A stretch of DNA of 64,000 nucleotides, taken from positions 62,001 through 126,000 of the forward strand of contig JAQFWX010000079.1 in NCBI GenBank assembly GCA_027605045.1. The letters are read 5' to 3'. Below, piece after piece: positions 47,301 through 57,844 of the stretch. The DNA is from Phallus indusiatus. Taxonomy: Eukaryota; Basidiomycota; Agaricomycetes; Phallales; Phallaceae. The notes beneath the pieces are model-generated. The model searched no databases. It saw only the letters and a list, made by a program, of their open reading frames with translations, and was not told the DNA's origin. A program made the position numbers and the translations under genes. Position 1 is the stretch's first letter, and every line of letters begins with the position of its first letter.

Positions 47301-49167
47301 CCTATAGAAACAACTCCTCCAGCTCACGCAAACGAGCTAATCGAGTCAGGACAGATCAATTCGATCGAACAACACACTTCAGAAGTTTCAGCTGAAGGTC
47401 AAAGCGGAGACGCTGGAATCGAGGCAGCAGCGCCAGCTCCGGTTCTACCATCTACATTCGTTAATTCCGATGAATCGCGGCCTGTAGAGATCACTGAGGA
47501 CAGACTTCTCCCACCAACAGAAGATGATGTGGATGCTACATCTGCTGGTGCAAACGTTGAGACCGCGAATACCTTTGCGCCGAATGTGTCTGATGGCGAA
47601 ACCACATTACAACCCAATCAATCAGATGTGGTTTCATCTTCAACTGAGCCCTCTTTCGTTCCCAAGGATGATCCAACATCAGAGCCGGTAGTCGGTGAAA
47701 ATTTGGACGATGTCGTAAAGGCCTTCGATGCTTCTACACTGGAGTCGAGTATATCGAATCCGGAAGAGGTTGCATTACAATTTAATCAGGAACCCCAGGA
47801 ACCGGCCATCGAAGAACCGCTGTCGAAAGACACTGAAGCTGCGGATACCTCTGCGTCAAACGCAGATAAACCAGCCTTAGAGGAAGCTGCATCCCAAACC
47901 GTCCAAACAGACGTGCCTGTACCTTCAACCGAGACCCTAGACGAAGCTCAACCCTCTCTCATTATTGAAAATCCCTCAGTCCCCGATCAGTTAGATCCTG
48001 TTGTGAACCTAGACCCGGTTGTTGATGACAATCCAAATGTTGATCAATCCGTCCAGACAGACACTGCCGCACCAGAACCTACTCTATCAACACTTGATGT
48101 GATCGATTCAAATCCAAGTGTTGAAACCGCTGCGAGGTCTGATCCAGTTGTTGAAGAGACATCCGTGCCAGTAGAAGAGGAGACTGACACCCAGCCCGTC
48201 GTATCTTCGGAGCCTGACGCTACTTCAAATCCTGTACCGGCGGCCGAACTTGAGGGTACTACTTCCAATGACTTCCAGTCATCTCTAGTACCTGCACAGG
48301 AAGATGAAGAGGCTGAACAATCGCAAGCCCCCGCTGAGACTGGCCAGGAAACCGAAGGAACTGGTGTTAATGTTGGACCGAACTCTGAACCTGATCCTGA
48401 AGCACGTACTGCCCCAGCCACAGAACATCCAGATGAAGTATTGACACCGTCAATTGTCATTTCAACTCATGTCGAACCTGGAGTGGGAGAATTAAAGACA
48501 GTTGATGAGCAAGCAACTGAGCCCGGCGCACTTCCTGAGAGTGTTGAAACGGCTGGAGCTACCGCTGTTGATGGAACGCACGATTCTTCCATTCAACCTG
48601 ACGTTTCGTCATCTAATGTCGAATCTGAACCTGCTGTGGAAGCTGGACAGGAATCCACGTCAGAACCTGCTGCTGAACCGTCTACAGAGGTCCCCATCGC
48701 TACTGATCCCGAGCCTATATTCTCTGAAGGGGAAGATAAAGCTCTGCCAGCAAATATATCAGACATTAGTGATGTCGAAGCGAAAGGTTTTCCACTTGAC
48801 TTGGATGTTTCCAAAACCGAGGAAACGGCTGTAGGGTCCGACAATGTTGCTCCATCAAATGGGATTGCAGGAACCAATGGTACCGTTATGAATGGAGGTA
48901 GTGTCGATGCGGATACCGAAGGCAATTCAGAGGATGCATCAGCAAATCAAGATCAGGAAGATCATACTGTTCCTTTGGATAACGGCGTCGACTCTGGTGT
49001 TCTCATCAAAGATGTTCCAGCTGAGGGCGTCCTGAACCTCGATGAAGCGATTAAGGAGAAAAGTTCGGAGGTAAGGGATTATTCTCCTTTTTTAACCTGA
49101 GCTTACCTCTAGTTCCCGGTAGTTTCTAGGTGAAAGCGCGAGACAAGAGGAGGTAGAAGACAAGTAA
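38330..49167 (+). CDS. Giant Msb1/Mug8-domain protein with disordered tail
   Basis: Predicted 3,454 residues in ten exons: 38330-38762, 38824-39397, 39452-41400, 41450-41716, 41770-41982, 42031-43722, 43773-46061, 46118-46702, 46753-49070, 49123-49167. All junctions keep frame. It starts MPSFFSKLLGKKKHSDNSGL. The Msb1/Mug8 (DUF1708, RhoGAP-like) region spans about residues 120-470: LTPAETLYLVQKTSEIIMER, GLEVLGVMRPHWFASPNHQE, RDPHDVAAVFRWGLRHLQLE, SERSEGYPSQAFDQILPPLL, LDLVTSLAAHSEENGISGNK. A globular part continues to EWIVIEQVVAIPAP (about 660). The remaining ~2,780 residues are acidic Pro/Glu/Val/Ala/Thr/Ser-rich, without membrane helices, and almost certainly disordered. Yeast Msb1 acts with Cdc42/Rho1 and Bem1 in polarised growth; a similar septum or tip role is inferred. 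The last exon (LGESARQEEVEDK) depends on one of three possible acceptors. Confidence 0.85.
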
Positions 49168-50338
49168 TGAGAAACGCTGTTTTAATCCAGTTGCACGCAT
49201 TTGCCGCATGTACGACATGCTACATTTACCCTTCATTCATTTCGATAATTTTTCCCAACTACCATGTCATTTTTGTTCTACTATTTCTTGTCACCATCAC
49301 CCCTTCTCTTTCTATGTTGTTCGTTTTTTTTTTCAGTCACCCTGATACCATCACACTTAGCTGATTATTCCTTATGACTTCTAATGATTTACAATTTCTT
49401 CGATTTCTTGTTTAGTTTGTTCATCTCATCATGTCTAACAGTATATTGGATAATACCCGCGATTTTATACAGCAATCTTTAAAGTTTCCGTTGGGTGAGA
49501 ATGGTACCTCATGGTATCTAGATTCCTCTGTGAACGGAACACCTGCCGATCGGACATGAGATGCCGTTGGAACGCTGGAGTGTCGTCGGAGTCTGAACTT
49601 GACTGAGGAGCAGCCAAAATGTATACCGTGTCAAGCCGCATCGCTTTTCCGGTCTTGTCTCTTTGCAGTTCGCCATATCTCGTCGTGCTGTTTTCTGAGA
49701 CCCTTTTCTTCATAAACAGTCTGGAATCGTTGGTTCGAGGTTGAATCCGAAGAACAAGCATTAGGACACAAGCACTTTACCACAGATATCACGGAGCGAA
49801 GTCGAGAGATACCACAGGATACCACCTGCGCACGTATCAAACCGACGTACAGGCCAAGAAAAATTTCTGCATAGATTTTGTGGCTGTGATATTGATCTCT
49901 CTTGTATTGTATTGTATTATTTTCCTCCCAGCTTTTCAAGTTTTTGAAGCAGCCCAGAAATAAACGCAAAAGCCGGTTCACGATAAGTCGAATCTGACGA
50001 AGGTACGTCAACCGGCGATCACCTCGTACCTTCACTTTGGAGACTGATCATGAGTGTTTCTCAGTGCTCCCTTGTTATCCATTCGTCTTTCCCTCAATCA
50101 CGCCCATATCTCTCTCGGTTCTCATTTTACATCATTACCATACTCTTTAACCGGCTAATTTTCTCGCTCTCATCTCAATTTCCCTGTAATCGTAATTCAT
50201 TTAACGCTCTCCGCCTCTTCCATACAACCGAACGATTCTGCTTGGATACCTAGTTGAACGACTCGAGCGCAATTCCAACTTCGACATCTTATAAACGATA
50301 AATCTGCCGATACGTCTCTCAACGTTACTGCAGCATCA
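49168..50338. other. Intergenic; TATA box at 50290-50296
   Basis: No gene recognised. A 42-codon ORF at 49432 (MSNSILDNTRDFIQQSLKF) and minus-strand ORFs at 49465-50035 have no support. TATAAAC at 50290-50296 lies 49 bp before the next ATG, preceded by a pyrimidine-rich TTCCCTCAATC region. Confidence 0.5.
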
Positions 50339-50942
50339 ATGCCTCATGCTACAAGTGTTAGGTCGGTGCATTTAGACGCGGCTGGGGGTGGCCAGGGGAT
50401 GTATGACCAAAGTCTATTAGCAACGACGCCCGAAGTGTCAAGAGCTGCAAAACAGGCGTGTTCTTGTTATTTGCCTCGGATGACTCCTGAAAGACTAATG
50501 GATGTTCTGACTTTAACAGGAATCATATAATGTCGATTTATTAGAAGAACGACCACCTACGACACATGTGCTAGAAAGCGCGAGCGGCCCCGGGGGCGCG
50601 ATGGGGCTAAATGGTGGCATGAACAAAGAAATCAGTTATACGTCCCTCCCTACCCGTGCGTCCCGACCAGCAGCATTCAGAGAAGAAGGTTATCATCGCC
50701 CGATTAACCGTCCATGGTATCGTCGTCCTGTGGGCATTGTAATCATAGCTATTGTGTCGATAGTCATTGTGGGTGCCATCGTGGGCGGTGCTGTTGGTGG
50801 AACAGTGGGTCACCATAAAAATCACACGGAACAGCAGCAACAGACCGAAGGACCAACATCGATGCCTTCGGGTGGACAGCAGGGTATAGGGCCTTCATCT
50901 CAAAATACGACACAGCAAGTTACTGGACAGGCACCAAAGTAA
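50339..50942 (+). CDS. Single-pass membrane protein of unknown function
   Basis: Two exons: 50339-50455 (MPHATSVRSVHLDAAGGGQG...EVSRAAKQ) and 50520-50942 (ESYNVDLLEERPPTTHVLES...). Total 179 residues. The intron 50456-50519 begins with GC, not GT; no GT donor nearby keeps frame. After a basic RPWYRRP comes one transmembrane helix (VGIVIIAIVSIVIVGAIVGG) rich in Ile/Val and glycine zippers (GGAVGGTVG). A Gln/Ser/Thr-rich tail follows (HHKNHTEQQQQTEG...) with one N-glycosylation site (NTT). By the positive-inside rule the N-terminus is probably cytoplasmic. I do not recognise the family; small proteins with this layout are frequent in mushrooms. Converges on the CBP6-like gene. Confidence 0.78.
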
Positions 50943-51276
50943 ATAAATGGATATTTCGTGGCAGAAGACTTTTTTTCTCTCATTCTTCCAATCCAATACC
51001 GTTCATGTGCTTTTACGAGAATTCCCGATCCTCCCTTGGCTCGACGACGCTCTTTATAACTAACAAGATTTTGTTCTGTTGTGTGTGAAATGCTTTTTTT
51101 TTTCAACTCCCCCAGACTGTTATTTTTAATTCTTTTTATCATGTCATTTTGGATATCTACAATTATTTTTATAAATAAAAGACTCGTGCAGCAGGAATAT
51201 TATGCCTTCTATTTTTCTACTTTTGGTTTTGCATGATACTACTGCTTCAATATTGCTGAATTATAACGAATTATTA
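50943..51276. other. Short convergent intergenic region
   Basis: T-rich 3' flank shared by two convergent genes. ATAAATAAAAG near 51172-51180 resembles a polyadenylation signal for the plus-strand gene. No gene. Confidence 0.5.
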
Positions 51277-51655
51277 CTACCATATGTTGAAGAGCACTTT
51301 CCACCACGGTCTGCCAATTCCTCGGGAGCTCTTTTCAACACCATCCATGAGACGCTCATAATAGTGAGGCATTGATGCGGGTTTCGTAAGAAAGGTCGAT
51401 GGTGGCCACTAGATAAATAAAACCAGTTCTCATGTTAACAAAAAAACTAGCCAAAGGTTCCGTAGATTTGCTGACCTTCTTTTGTGCGACGTTGTCTTTT
51501 AATGCCTGTACCGCAGCAACTGATTCATCTGTCAATTTGGGATGCTTTGCCAAGGATGTTAAGAACGTCTGAAATTGATATTTTGGGTGAAGTGGGTCAT
51601 ATGTCCATGATTTTGCGAGGCGAGCCAGTAGTGCAGATTGTGATTGAGGCTTCAT
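51277..51655 (-). CDS. CBP6: CBP6/UQCC2-like cytochrome bc1 assembly factor
   Basis: Two exons, 51655-51476 and 51408-51277, giving 103 residues: MKPQSQSALLARLAKSWTYD, PLHPKYQFQTFLTSLAKHPK, LTDESVAAVQALKDNVAQKK, then WPPSTFLTKPASMPHYYERL, MDGVEKSSRGIGRPWWKVLF and a final NIW-stop. The KPASMPHYYERLMDGVE block matches the C-terminus of yeast Cbp6 (KPA..P.YY.RL..AV). Cbp6/UQCC2 works with Cbp3/UQCC1 on mitochondrial ribosomes and newly made cytochrome b during assembly of respiratory complex III. Expected location is the mitochondrial matrix/inner membrane. The protein is short compared with yeast Cbp6, as is usual outside yeasts. Upstream frame is open, so a slightly longer start is possible. 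Confidence 0.75.
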
Positions 51656-52384
51656 TTGGTAGAAGCAGGCGGGGTGTGAATCGGACTTTGTTCTCTGAAC
51701 TCGTTTCTCCGAATTCAAATTTGAAGTTCCATTTCAAAAACTTGAAATGAGTACCTTTCCATCTCTTGCCATGTTCTTGCTGGCTAGCTTTCATTGGACC
51801 GTTTGTTTTTTCACGCGAAAGGGCAGCATCAATGAATTATTCATTTCTGGGAAAAATTGCCTTCTTTTGTGTTCCTTGCCGCATGCTGAACTGTCAATTT
51901 CAATCAAAGAATCTAGATCTCAATTTTATTCTTCCTGGCTAACGTTCTTCATAATAGATCTATCACTGGCCAATCATTTGAGGTCAGCGCTGAAGTCATT
52001 TTTTTAAAACTTTCTGGCAAACTCCGAGTCGTTAATTTCTGCAGGCCATACTAGGCCATACTATGCTTACTAGTGTTCGTGGTGCTGGGCTCGGCTTATA
52101 CGGGCACCATATTGTTTGGAATGACTTAAACGTTCAAGCAACGACGGGCAACCCGATTGGGTGCCAAGTGGATCTCAGAGGCTCGAATAAGTCCAGATAA
52201 GTCCTTGCGCTCGTCAGGCCGCCGATCCCAGGGACGATGAGGCTTTTAAATTACTACCTCACTCTTGTACCAGTCCATTCCAGTTCAACGCATGCTTTTT
52301 CTCGCTCGTTAAACTAAATCAGCATTCCGACAATCCACCCATTTCTGATCTAGCTCTCATTAGGCATAATACACAAAGTGCAAA
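51656..52384. other. Intergenic, no gene recognised
   Basis: Short ORFs only. Contains a direct repeat AGGCCATACTAGGCCATACTA near 52043-52063. Holds the likely promoter of the CBP6-like gene. Confidence 0.5.
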
Positions 52385-52947
52385 ATGTTTTGGAGGTATG
52401 TATGTAGATGACTGCCTTCTCCACCTACCCCACGGCTTAGTAGTGAAGGCAGACGGAATCCGTTTTAATGTTTTTCCATCCCCGTCTCGACCTTTATGCG
52501 TTATGGCTTTTTCCGATCCGATTATCTCGCGTGAAACGACGGACCTGGACACCCCTCGGCTTCCGTTCAAAATGGAATACCGACACGGGGGTAAATTCAC
52601 TGTTTGAGATCCGACAGGAAAGAATGGATTGAACCTTAGGGCTACGAGAATAGCCTTTTCATGAGTAACGTATTTCCGGCTATTAGCATTGCCAAAAGAA
52701 TGGATTTCGTTATTTTGGCTTGACAAAACACTGTGTCCGACTTCAGTTTGCCAGATTGCCAAAATTGACAAATGTACTTTGGAAAATCTATCAGCAACCG
52801 CCTGTAGCGGTATTGTCTCGGCTGCAGTGGAACTATGAACACCGAACCTTCCTTGTGCCGGGGCCTGAATTGGGTCCTGAGGAGGAACAATATCTTAGTT
52901 CAAAAAAACTCCGGAAGACTGTAACTTCATATCAATTGATTTTGTGA
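52385..52947 (+). CDS. Possible small protein, two exons
   Basis: The clear part is the frame 52755-52947: LPKLTNVLWKIYQQPPVAVL, SRLQWNYEHRTFLVPGPELG, PEEEQYLSSKKLRKTVTSYQ, with a natural stop. A tiny first exon MFWR (52385-52395) followed by a GTATGT donor joins it in phase to a CCAG acceptor at 52754, giving 67 residues. The implied 359-bp intron is much longer than usual here, so other leader exons or another start are possible. The composition (aromatic, Pro, short basic N-terminus) would suit a small mitochondrial protein, but I recognise no family. Confidence 0.4.
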
Positions 52948-53389
52948 TGCTCTGAATGCCACTAGTCTTTGCATTTCAACGCTTGAGAGCCTTTCCCATT
53001 GGTAATGTGTCTTATGGGAATAGATATACGGAGACAAAGGCAGAATGCAAAAAAATAAAATCTTTACCTGATGATTGCGGCAGCGTGTCCAGCTGCGACG
53101 TCAACGAGTCACGATGCTGAGTAAGCCAGAATGACGTAGAGTTGCAGCTTGCCTCCGACCATGAATGTGGAATCGTATATCGTTTATCTCCCAGTAAAAT
53201 CCTCCAACTCAGAACCTATGCTAAGTATTCCCGTGTAAGAAGTACAGAAAGACCTCACCAAACCACTAAAATGGATTCGTTACGTGGCTAGGACAGTGCT
53301 GGGCGTACAAGTATTCTATCGTTGTTCAAGGACGGACAAGATATCGATATTGAAGATAACAATCCTTCTTTCGCAAATTTCTGTTCATT
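52948..53389. other. Intergenic, nothing recognised
   Basis: No supported gene. An ATG at 53271 could start the HNH-type remnant but runs into a stop after six codons unless spliced. Confidence 0.4.
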
Positions 53390-54154
53390 CGCAATGAACC
53401 TACCTCAATCATTGCTCGTGATGACTTGGACCATCTCAAGTCTTTTCAGTTCACAACAGATAGCCGTACTGATTTCAGAGGTGGGTCGGAGTTCAGAGAA
53501 GGGATGGTCAGCATTGTGATAGGCGGACTTCATGAGGCTCTCTGCGATGCTGTACATCTCATTCCTCATTCAAAAGGTGCTGAGGTAAGTACATTAATTC
53601 TCTGATAACAATATTGTTGTAATTTTTCCAAGTACATCCAAGCTCTTTGTTGTTGGAGGGTGTCTGGCGAAGAGGCAGTGTTAAAACACATCAACGACGT
53701 CAAAAATAGATCTGCAAAGCTGCCCATCTCATACCCCACTCGAAAGGTGATGGCGTATGTACACTATTTTCTCAATTCCATTATTGTTTATTTACATAAA
53801 TTTGAAAGTACATTCGAGCATTGTATTGCTGGAGAACGTCCGATGAAGAGCCAGAGATAGATTACGGCGTGCGTCAACGATGTTCAAAACGGGATATTTG
53901 TAAAGTCGGTGCTCCATATACTCATTGACAAAGGCGAATTGGCTATCTTGAGAGTATGTATATGGCAGTATTTTGTATGTGAAAGTAATTCATATTTACT
54001 GAAATCTTTATAGACGCCAAATTTTGCGATGGTTTGCGAAGACGCGGCGCTGTCAGTAGCGATGGATCAGAATCTTGCTCTTTGTTTTATGCCCAATCAC
54101 TTCGCCGCCGACATATACTCCGAGGACTCGTTGCTGAACATCCAAAACACGTGA
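53390..54154 (+). pseudogene. Decayed HNH-endonuclease-like gene with duplicated exon
   Basis: Reads RNEPTSIIARDDLDHLKSFQ, then VSIVIGGLHEALCDAVHLIP and HSKGAE, then a GTAAGT donor. The CDAVHLIPHSKG block is the first histidine part of the HNH signature common in mushroom HNH proteins. The next exon occurs twice: 53633-53746 (YIQALCCWRVSGEE...INDVKN) and 53809-53953 (YIRALYCWRTSDEE...VNDVQNGIFVKSVLHILIDK). The second copy provides the Asn and second His (QNG, VLH), but its frame changes between its two halves. The last exon (54014-54154) begins TPNFAMVCEDA, also typical of the family. The N-terminus is missing or unspliceable. I judge it a degenerate gene; a functional alternative would need unusual splicing. 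Confidence 0.5.
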
Positions 54155-55024
54155 AACTCGACGGTTTATATCTATGATGAAGTCACGTTCAATGATCAGA
54201 GCGTTGAATGTTTTTTTTTATTTCCTTTCTTTTAGTGGGACTACCTGGTAGTGGCAAATGGTAAGATCAGTCCGCTACTACTACTAGTATTAGTTAACAT
54301 GTTCAAGGATTTGCCAAAAGGACGGCGGTATCAATACATTTCGTCCCTTGCTAAATATAAAACTTATATTTGACTTCTGTGTGTCTGAGCGCCATAATCG
54401 ACAAATGTATAAAATTTTTGATTCTTGAAGTTCTCACCATCCTTCCATAACTCGAATTGGTGCCATGCGTCCGGGTGGATGTTGGCAAAGGTATTGCATA
54501 CATGTCGGCACAGCTCAAGGGGACCGGGATACTCTCAAGATTGGTCAACTATGATCAATTTACGTGTTTGTTGATAAACCGTCAGAGATTATTGAACATT
54601 AGCACTGACGTCACCTATAAACATGATTTCACGCTTCTCATCGGATCCGAATCGGAAACGGAGATTAGGGCATGTAGCACCATAATTGCCATGGTCAATA
54701 CACGGCCCACCATGTGAAGCAAGGTGTGCCAACTCGGTGTTTTTGGTTTACAATACATGTCTCATAATAGCAAATATCGGGGTACTGGTTCCCGCTGCAT
54801 ATATTGTACATGTGCTCTAAATTGTGAGGTTCGCGTACAAGCAGTATAATAAATATCAATCTCCGGGCTGTGTGTTGAATAGTAAATATTTAGGCTAAAT
54901 CTGTCAAATACCATATCCAACACAATGGAAATTTACAGCCACTTGAAGGCTGATTTTTCTGGTCAATTGCCAGTGGATTGTCGTTGAGCCGACTAAGACT
55001 ATGAGTAGTACCTTTTTTTTAGGA

Positions 55025-55030
55025 TATAAA
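55025..55030 (+). promoter_or_regulatory. TATA box of methyltransferase copy 1
   Basis: TATAAA 56-61 bp before the ATG, conserved in sequence and spacing in copy 2. Confidence 0.6.
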
Positions 55031-55085
55031 TCGTGAATATGCGTCCTCTGTTTCCCCACCCAGAACATCCACATCAATTTCTCCG

Positions 55086-55841
55086 ATGCTTATTACTCTT
55101 AAACTCGTCATGTTGTTGACAATGAACTGTCTGGCCGTGAAGGCCCTATTTCCACCTCACAAGACCAAGCCGTCAGATACAATTGAATTAAAGACTTTTG
55201 GAGAAAAGTACATGCCTTTGATAAGAATATGGGCGATTATGGTGGGTGGTATGGTCAGACAGTGGCAGTTCTGTTCGTTAAAACACTGTCTATTATAGCC
55301 GGTTTGTTTGATACCTAGTTTTGTTCTGTCCGCCGTCGTGCTCTCGTCGTTCTTTACTCGGGACATATCTACGAATATATGTCCTAGAGACTTTGACAAT
55401 GAATTGTCTAGGCTGTCTCCTTTATTTTTGGGGATCTTCCTAATAATTTCAGGAGGAGCTCTCATTCGACTGTTATGCTACAGAACGTTGGGGAAGTTCT
55501 TCACTTACGAGATCGCGATTCGACCAAACCACAAAATCATAGATGTAGGTCCTTACGGGATAGTGAGGCATGCAAGTTATACTGGTTTATTTATGATATT
55601 ATTCGGATCCGGCTGTTTGCTGTTTGGGTCGCAAAGTCCAATTATCGTATGCGGATGGACGACGTCGTACGGATTCGCAAAAGCTTTCATCGGAATATGG
55701 TCTTTATGGGCTGTAATATTTTCGTGCTGGATAATCAACCGGGTTCAGGTGGAAGAGGGAAGGCTTAGTTGTCATTTTGGAAAAGCCTGGGACGACTACG
55801 TTAGATTGGTCCCTTATCGATATATTCCCATGATATGTTGA
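55086..55841 (+). CDS. STE14: Isoprenylcysteine carboxyl methyltransferase, copy 1
   Basis: Two exons, 55086-55241 and 55299-55841, 232 residues. ICMT family: an ER membrane enzyme that methylates the C-terminal prenylated cysteine of CaaX proteins such as Ras/Rho proteins and fungal lipopeptide pheromones. Seen: N-terminal hydrophobic segment (LVMLLTMNCLAVKALF), membrane helices FVLSAVVLSSFF and LFLGIFLIISGGALIRLLCY, then LGKFFTYEIAIRPNHKIIDV, GPYGIVRHASYTGLFMILFG (the VRHPSYTG-type motif), GIWSLWAVIFSCWIINRVQV and EEGRLSCHFGKAWDDYVRLV, which with PYRYIP is the conserved catalytic C-terminus. Shorter at the N-terminus than animal ICMT, as usual for fungi. The intron is 57 bp in both copies. 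Intact, presumably active. Paralogue at 58690-59439. Confidence 0.9.
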
Positions 55842-56559
55842 CGACTATCCTTGTATGTTCGATTTGAAATATGAATGAATAATAATGTATAGGACTTGGC
55901 GTTTTCCTATTGATTGAATCTCCATTTATACAATAAAAAGAAAAAGACCGTAGGTAACAATGCAACGATATCGCCTCGACGCCATTGGTCGCCGCCACCA
56001 GCCATGAATAGCGGTTTTGACGGGTCCGGGGACGAAAACAACGGCGGAGCACGCGCCATCCGATGTCTGCACCGGGATTTCTTCCATATCCCCTGCAGCT
56101 GACGTCTGTACTCCCACCGCCTACGACAGACAATTATCCTCGTCACACGCAGACCTACAAGCCACCAAGTTCGATGATCGGAATTCTCCACATCACCCTC
56201 GCTTGACACAATCCTCTTCATCAAAGCTCAACCGCGACACTTCGTAACGCCAGAGCTTCAGTTGGAAACTCAGTGCTCACTAAACGCGTCGGACCTCATC
56301 TTGAGGCCTGAAGCTCAAGTCCAAGGCGTCTCCTCTCACATGCGCGACGCGTCACCTGGTCCTTCTTTCAAACACCATGTTCTGTTGTCGAATGCCATTT
56401 TTGCCGATTGTTTGCCGATTTAAAGGTTCATACTAGAGGCGCCTGATGTCGCCAACACCCTTGCATGAACGAAGTTTCATCCGTAGTTAAACTAACACAA
56501 TGATATTCCCGCCACATATATAGGTACATTAACTATTGTTTAAGCCAACAATACCGAAA
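55842..56559. other. 3' flank of copy 1, no gene recognised
   Basis: The first ~440 bp are duplicated downstream of copy 2. Overlapping ORFs on both strands at 55907-56247 are competing frames of the repeated DNA (AACAACGGCGGAGCACGCGC region) and have no support. Confidence 0.5.
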
Positions 56560-57416
56560 CGGATGCAGACACGGAAGTCCTAAAGACACTTACACTTACG
56601 GATCCGCGGTGCGAAAGACCAAATTTTTCAGCAGCACCATGGAATCGCGCTGTGCTGATAACGTCTCGACACGGAGTTCGGGACGCATGGAACGACATGA
56701 TGCTGAGAAAAGCTTCTCACGATGACAAGAAAACCATTTTGTCATGCCCCTGCGTCGAGTACGTAGGAAAGAGGAGACGACCGTTGACCGTTGAAGAAAC
56801 AGCCTTAAGTGCGAAATACGACGAATGGGAATTATCAAGCGTTCTGCCACTGTTCGAGGGTATGAGAGTCTACATCACGACAAACATATCCGTGAAAGCA
56901 CACCTTGCCAACGGCAGTCTAGGGACTGTCGAGAAGATATATCTGGATCCTCATGAAGCGATGGTACCCACAGGTGTTCGCGAGCACACTTTACAATATC
57001 CACCGAAGTTGGTATTGTTTCGACCCAATGTACCCCCAAGCGCGCGCCTGAAAGGTTTGCCAGAAGGTGTCTTACCCATCGAGATGCATAAGGAATCCCA
57101 CGATTTGAAGTCAAAAACAGGGGTGAAGACTAGGATATACCGACAACAATTTGCTTTGACACCCGCATACGCGTTCACCGATTATAAGTCGCAGGGGCAA
57201 ACCGTCAGCCCAGTGAAGCTAGTGATCATTGATCTGGCTAAACCGCCTACTGGGAAGTTGAGCCAGTTCAACGCGTACGTAGCCCTTTCGAGGTCCAAAA
57301 GTAGAGAGCATGTGCGTTTGTTAAGAGATTTCGAGACCAAACTCATAATGGGCGAGATGGACGGAGATCTGAGGTACTTCGACGAGTGGCTTCTGAGAAA
57401 AGACTCCGTCACATAG
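56560..57416 (+). pseudogene. C-terminal fragment of a PIF1/Helitron-like helicase
   Basis: An open frame without a proper start: LTLTDPRCERPNFSAAPWNR, AVLITSRHGVRDAWNDMMLR, VGKRRRPLTVEETALSAKYD, LPLFEGMRVYITTNISVKAH, LANGSLGTVEKIYLDPHEAM, FALTPAYAFTDYKSQGQTVS, KLSQFNAYVALSRSKSREHV, RLLRDFETKLIMGEMDGDLR, natural TAG at 57414-57416. The NGSLGTV, TDYKSQGQT and YVALSRS blocks are the last motifs of PIF1-superfamily helicases, in the form found in Helitron transposases and their fungal relatives. Walker A, Walker B and any Rep nuclease domain are absent upstream, so it is 5'-truncated and not autonomous. It sits between the two copies of the methyltransferase duplication. Confidence 0.8.
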
Positions 57417-57844
57417 CTTTAAGGCAGTGTCGCGGCGATGTATCGACTATATAGTGTGTTTAATGTCAAGATAATAAGAGTTTGTACATAGAAAGACATA
57501 CTGTGATGAGATAACGACGGAAATTATTGTAGTAACGCGACCTAATATCGAAAGTAATGGTGCAGAAGGACACTCCTGACAACCGCACGAGTTTTGAGCA
57601 TCCGAGGTTGGACTCAGCCTCCGTTGATGACATCGTGCATGGTTTGACGACGATATGGGAGGCGTCACACGTTACCCTTAAACGCGTAAGCAGTGAAAAC
57701 AATATGTACAAACAAGTGTCAGATGGAAGCAAATTCTACGGGGATCCAGAGCCCTTGCTTCATGCAAGGGAATTTGATTCTCGCACCCTACACGTGATTG
57801 CTGCAGTGTAAGGTTAATCCCGGTTAGTCACTTTCAATGGTCAG
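57417..57844. other. Spacer before duplication copy 2
   Basis: Contains an 84-codon ORF at 57557-57811 (MVQKDTPDNRTSFEHPRLDS...) of unknown nature. A block CACCCTACACGTGATTGCTG near its end recurs at about 60828, so this spacer is part of the repeated material. Confidence 0.5.

Larger units (their letters stand above)
54200..56280 (+). repeat. Segmental duplication, copy 1
   Basis: Matches 57845-60290 over upstream flank, the whole methyltransferase gene and part of the downstream flank. Shared upstream landmarks include TTTATTTCCTTTCTTTTAGTG, CCAAAAGGACGGCGGTATCA and the TATA box 60 bp before each ATG. Edges are estimated by eye. Confidence 0.88.

Noticed and set aside
40788..48925. Many long minus-strand and off-frame ORFs across the giant gene
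   Set aside because: They mirror the biased, stop-poor codon use of the Pro/Glu/Ser-rich sense frame and have no motifs or splice logic of their own.
55907..56247. Overlapping ORFs on both strands downstream of ICMT copy 1
   Set aside because: They are competing frames of duplicated non-coding DNA; frames are not preserved in the second copy.
56560..57416. Intact Helitron
   Set aside because: Only the last helicase motifs are present; no Rep domain, Walker motifs or defined ends were found nearby.
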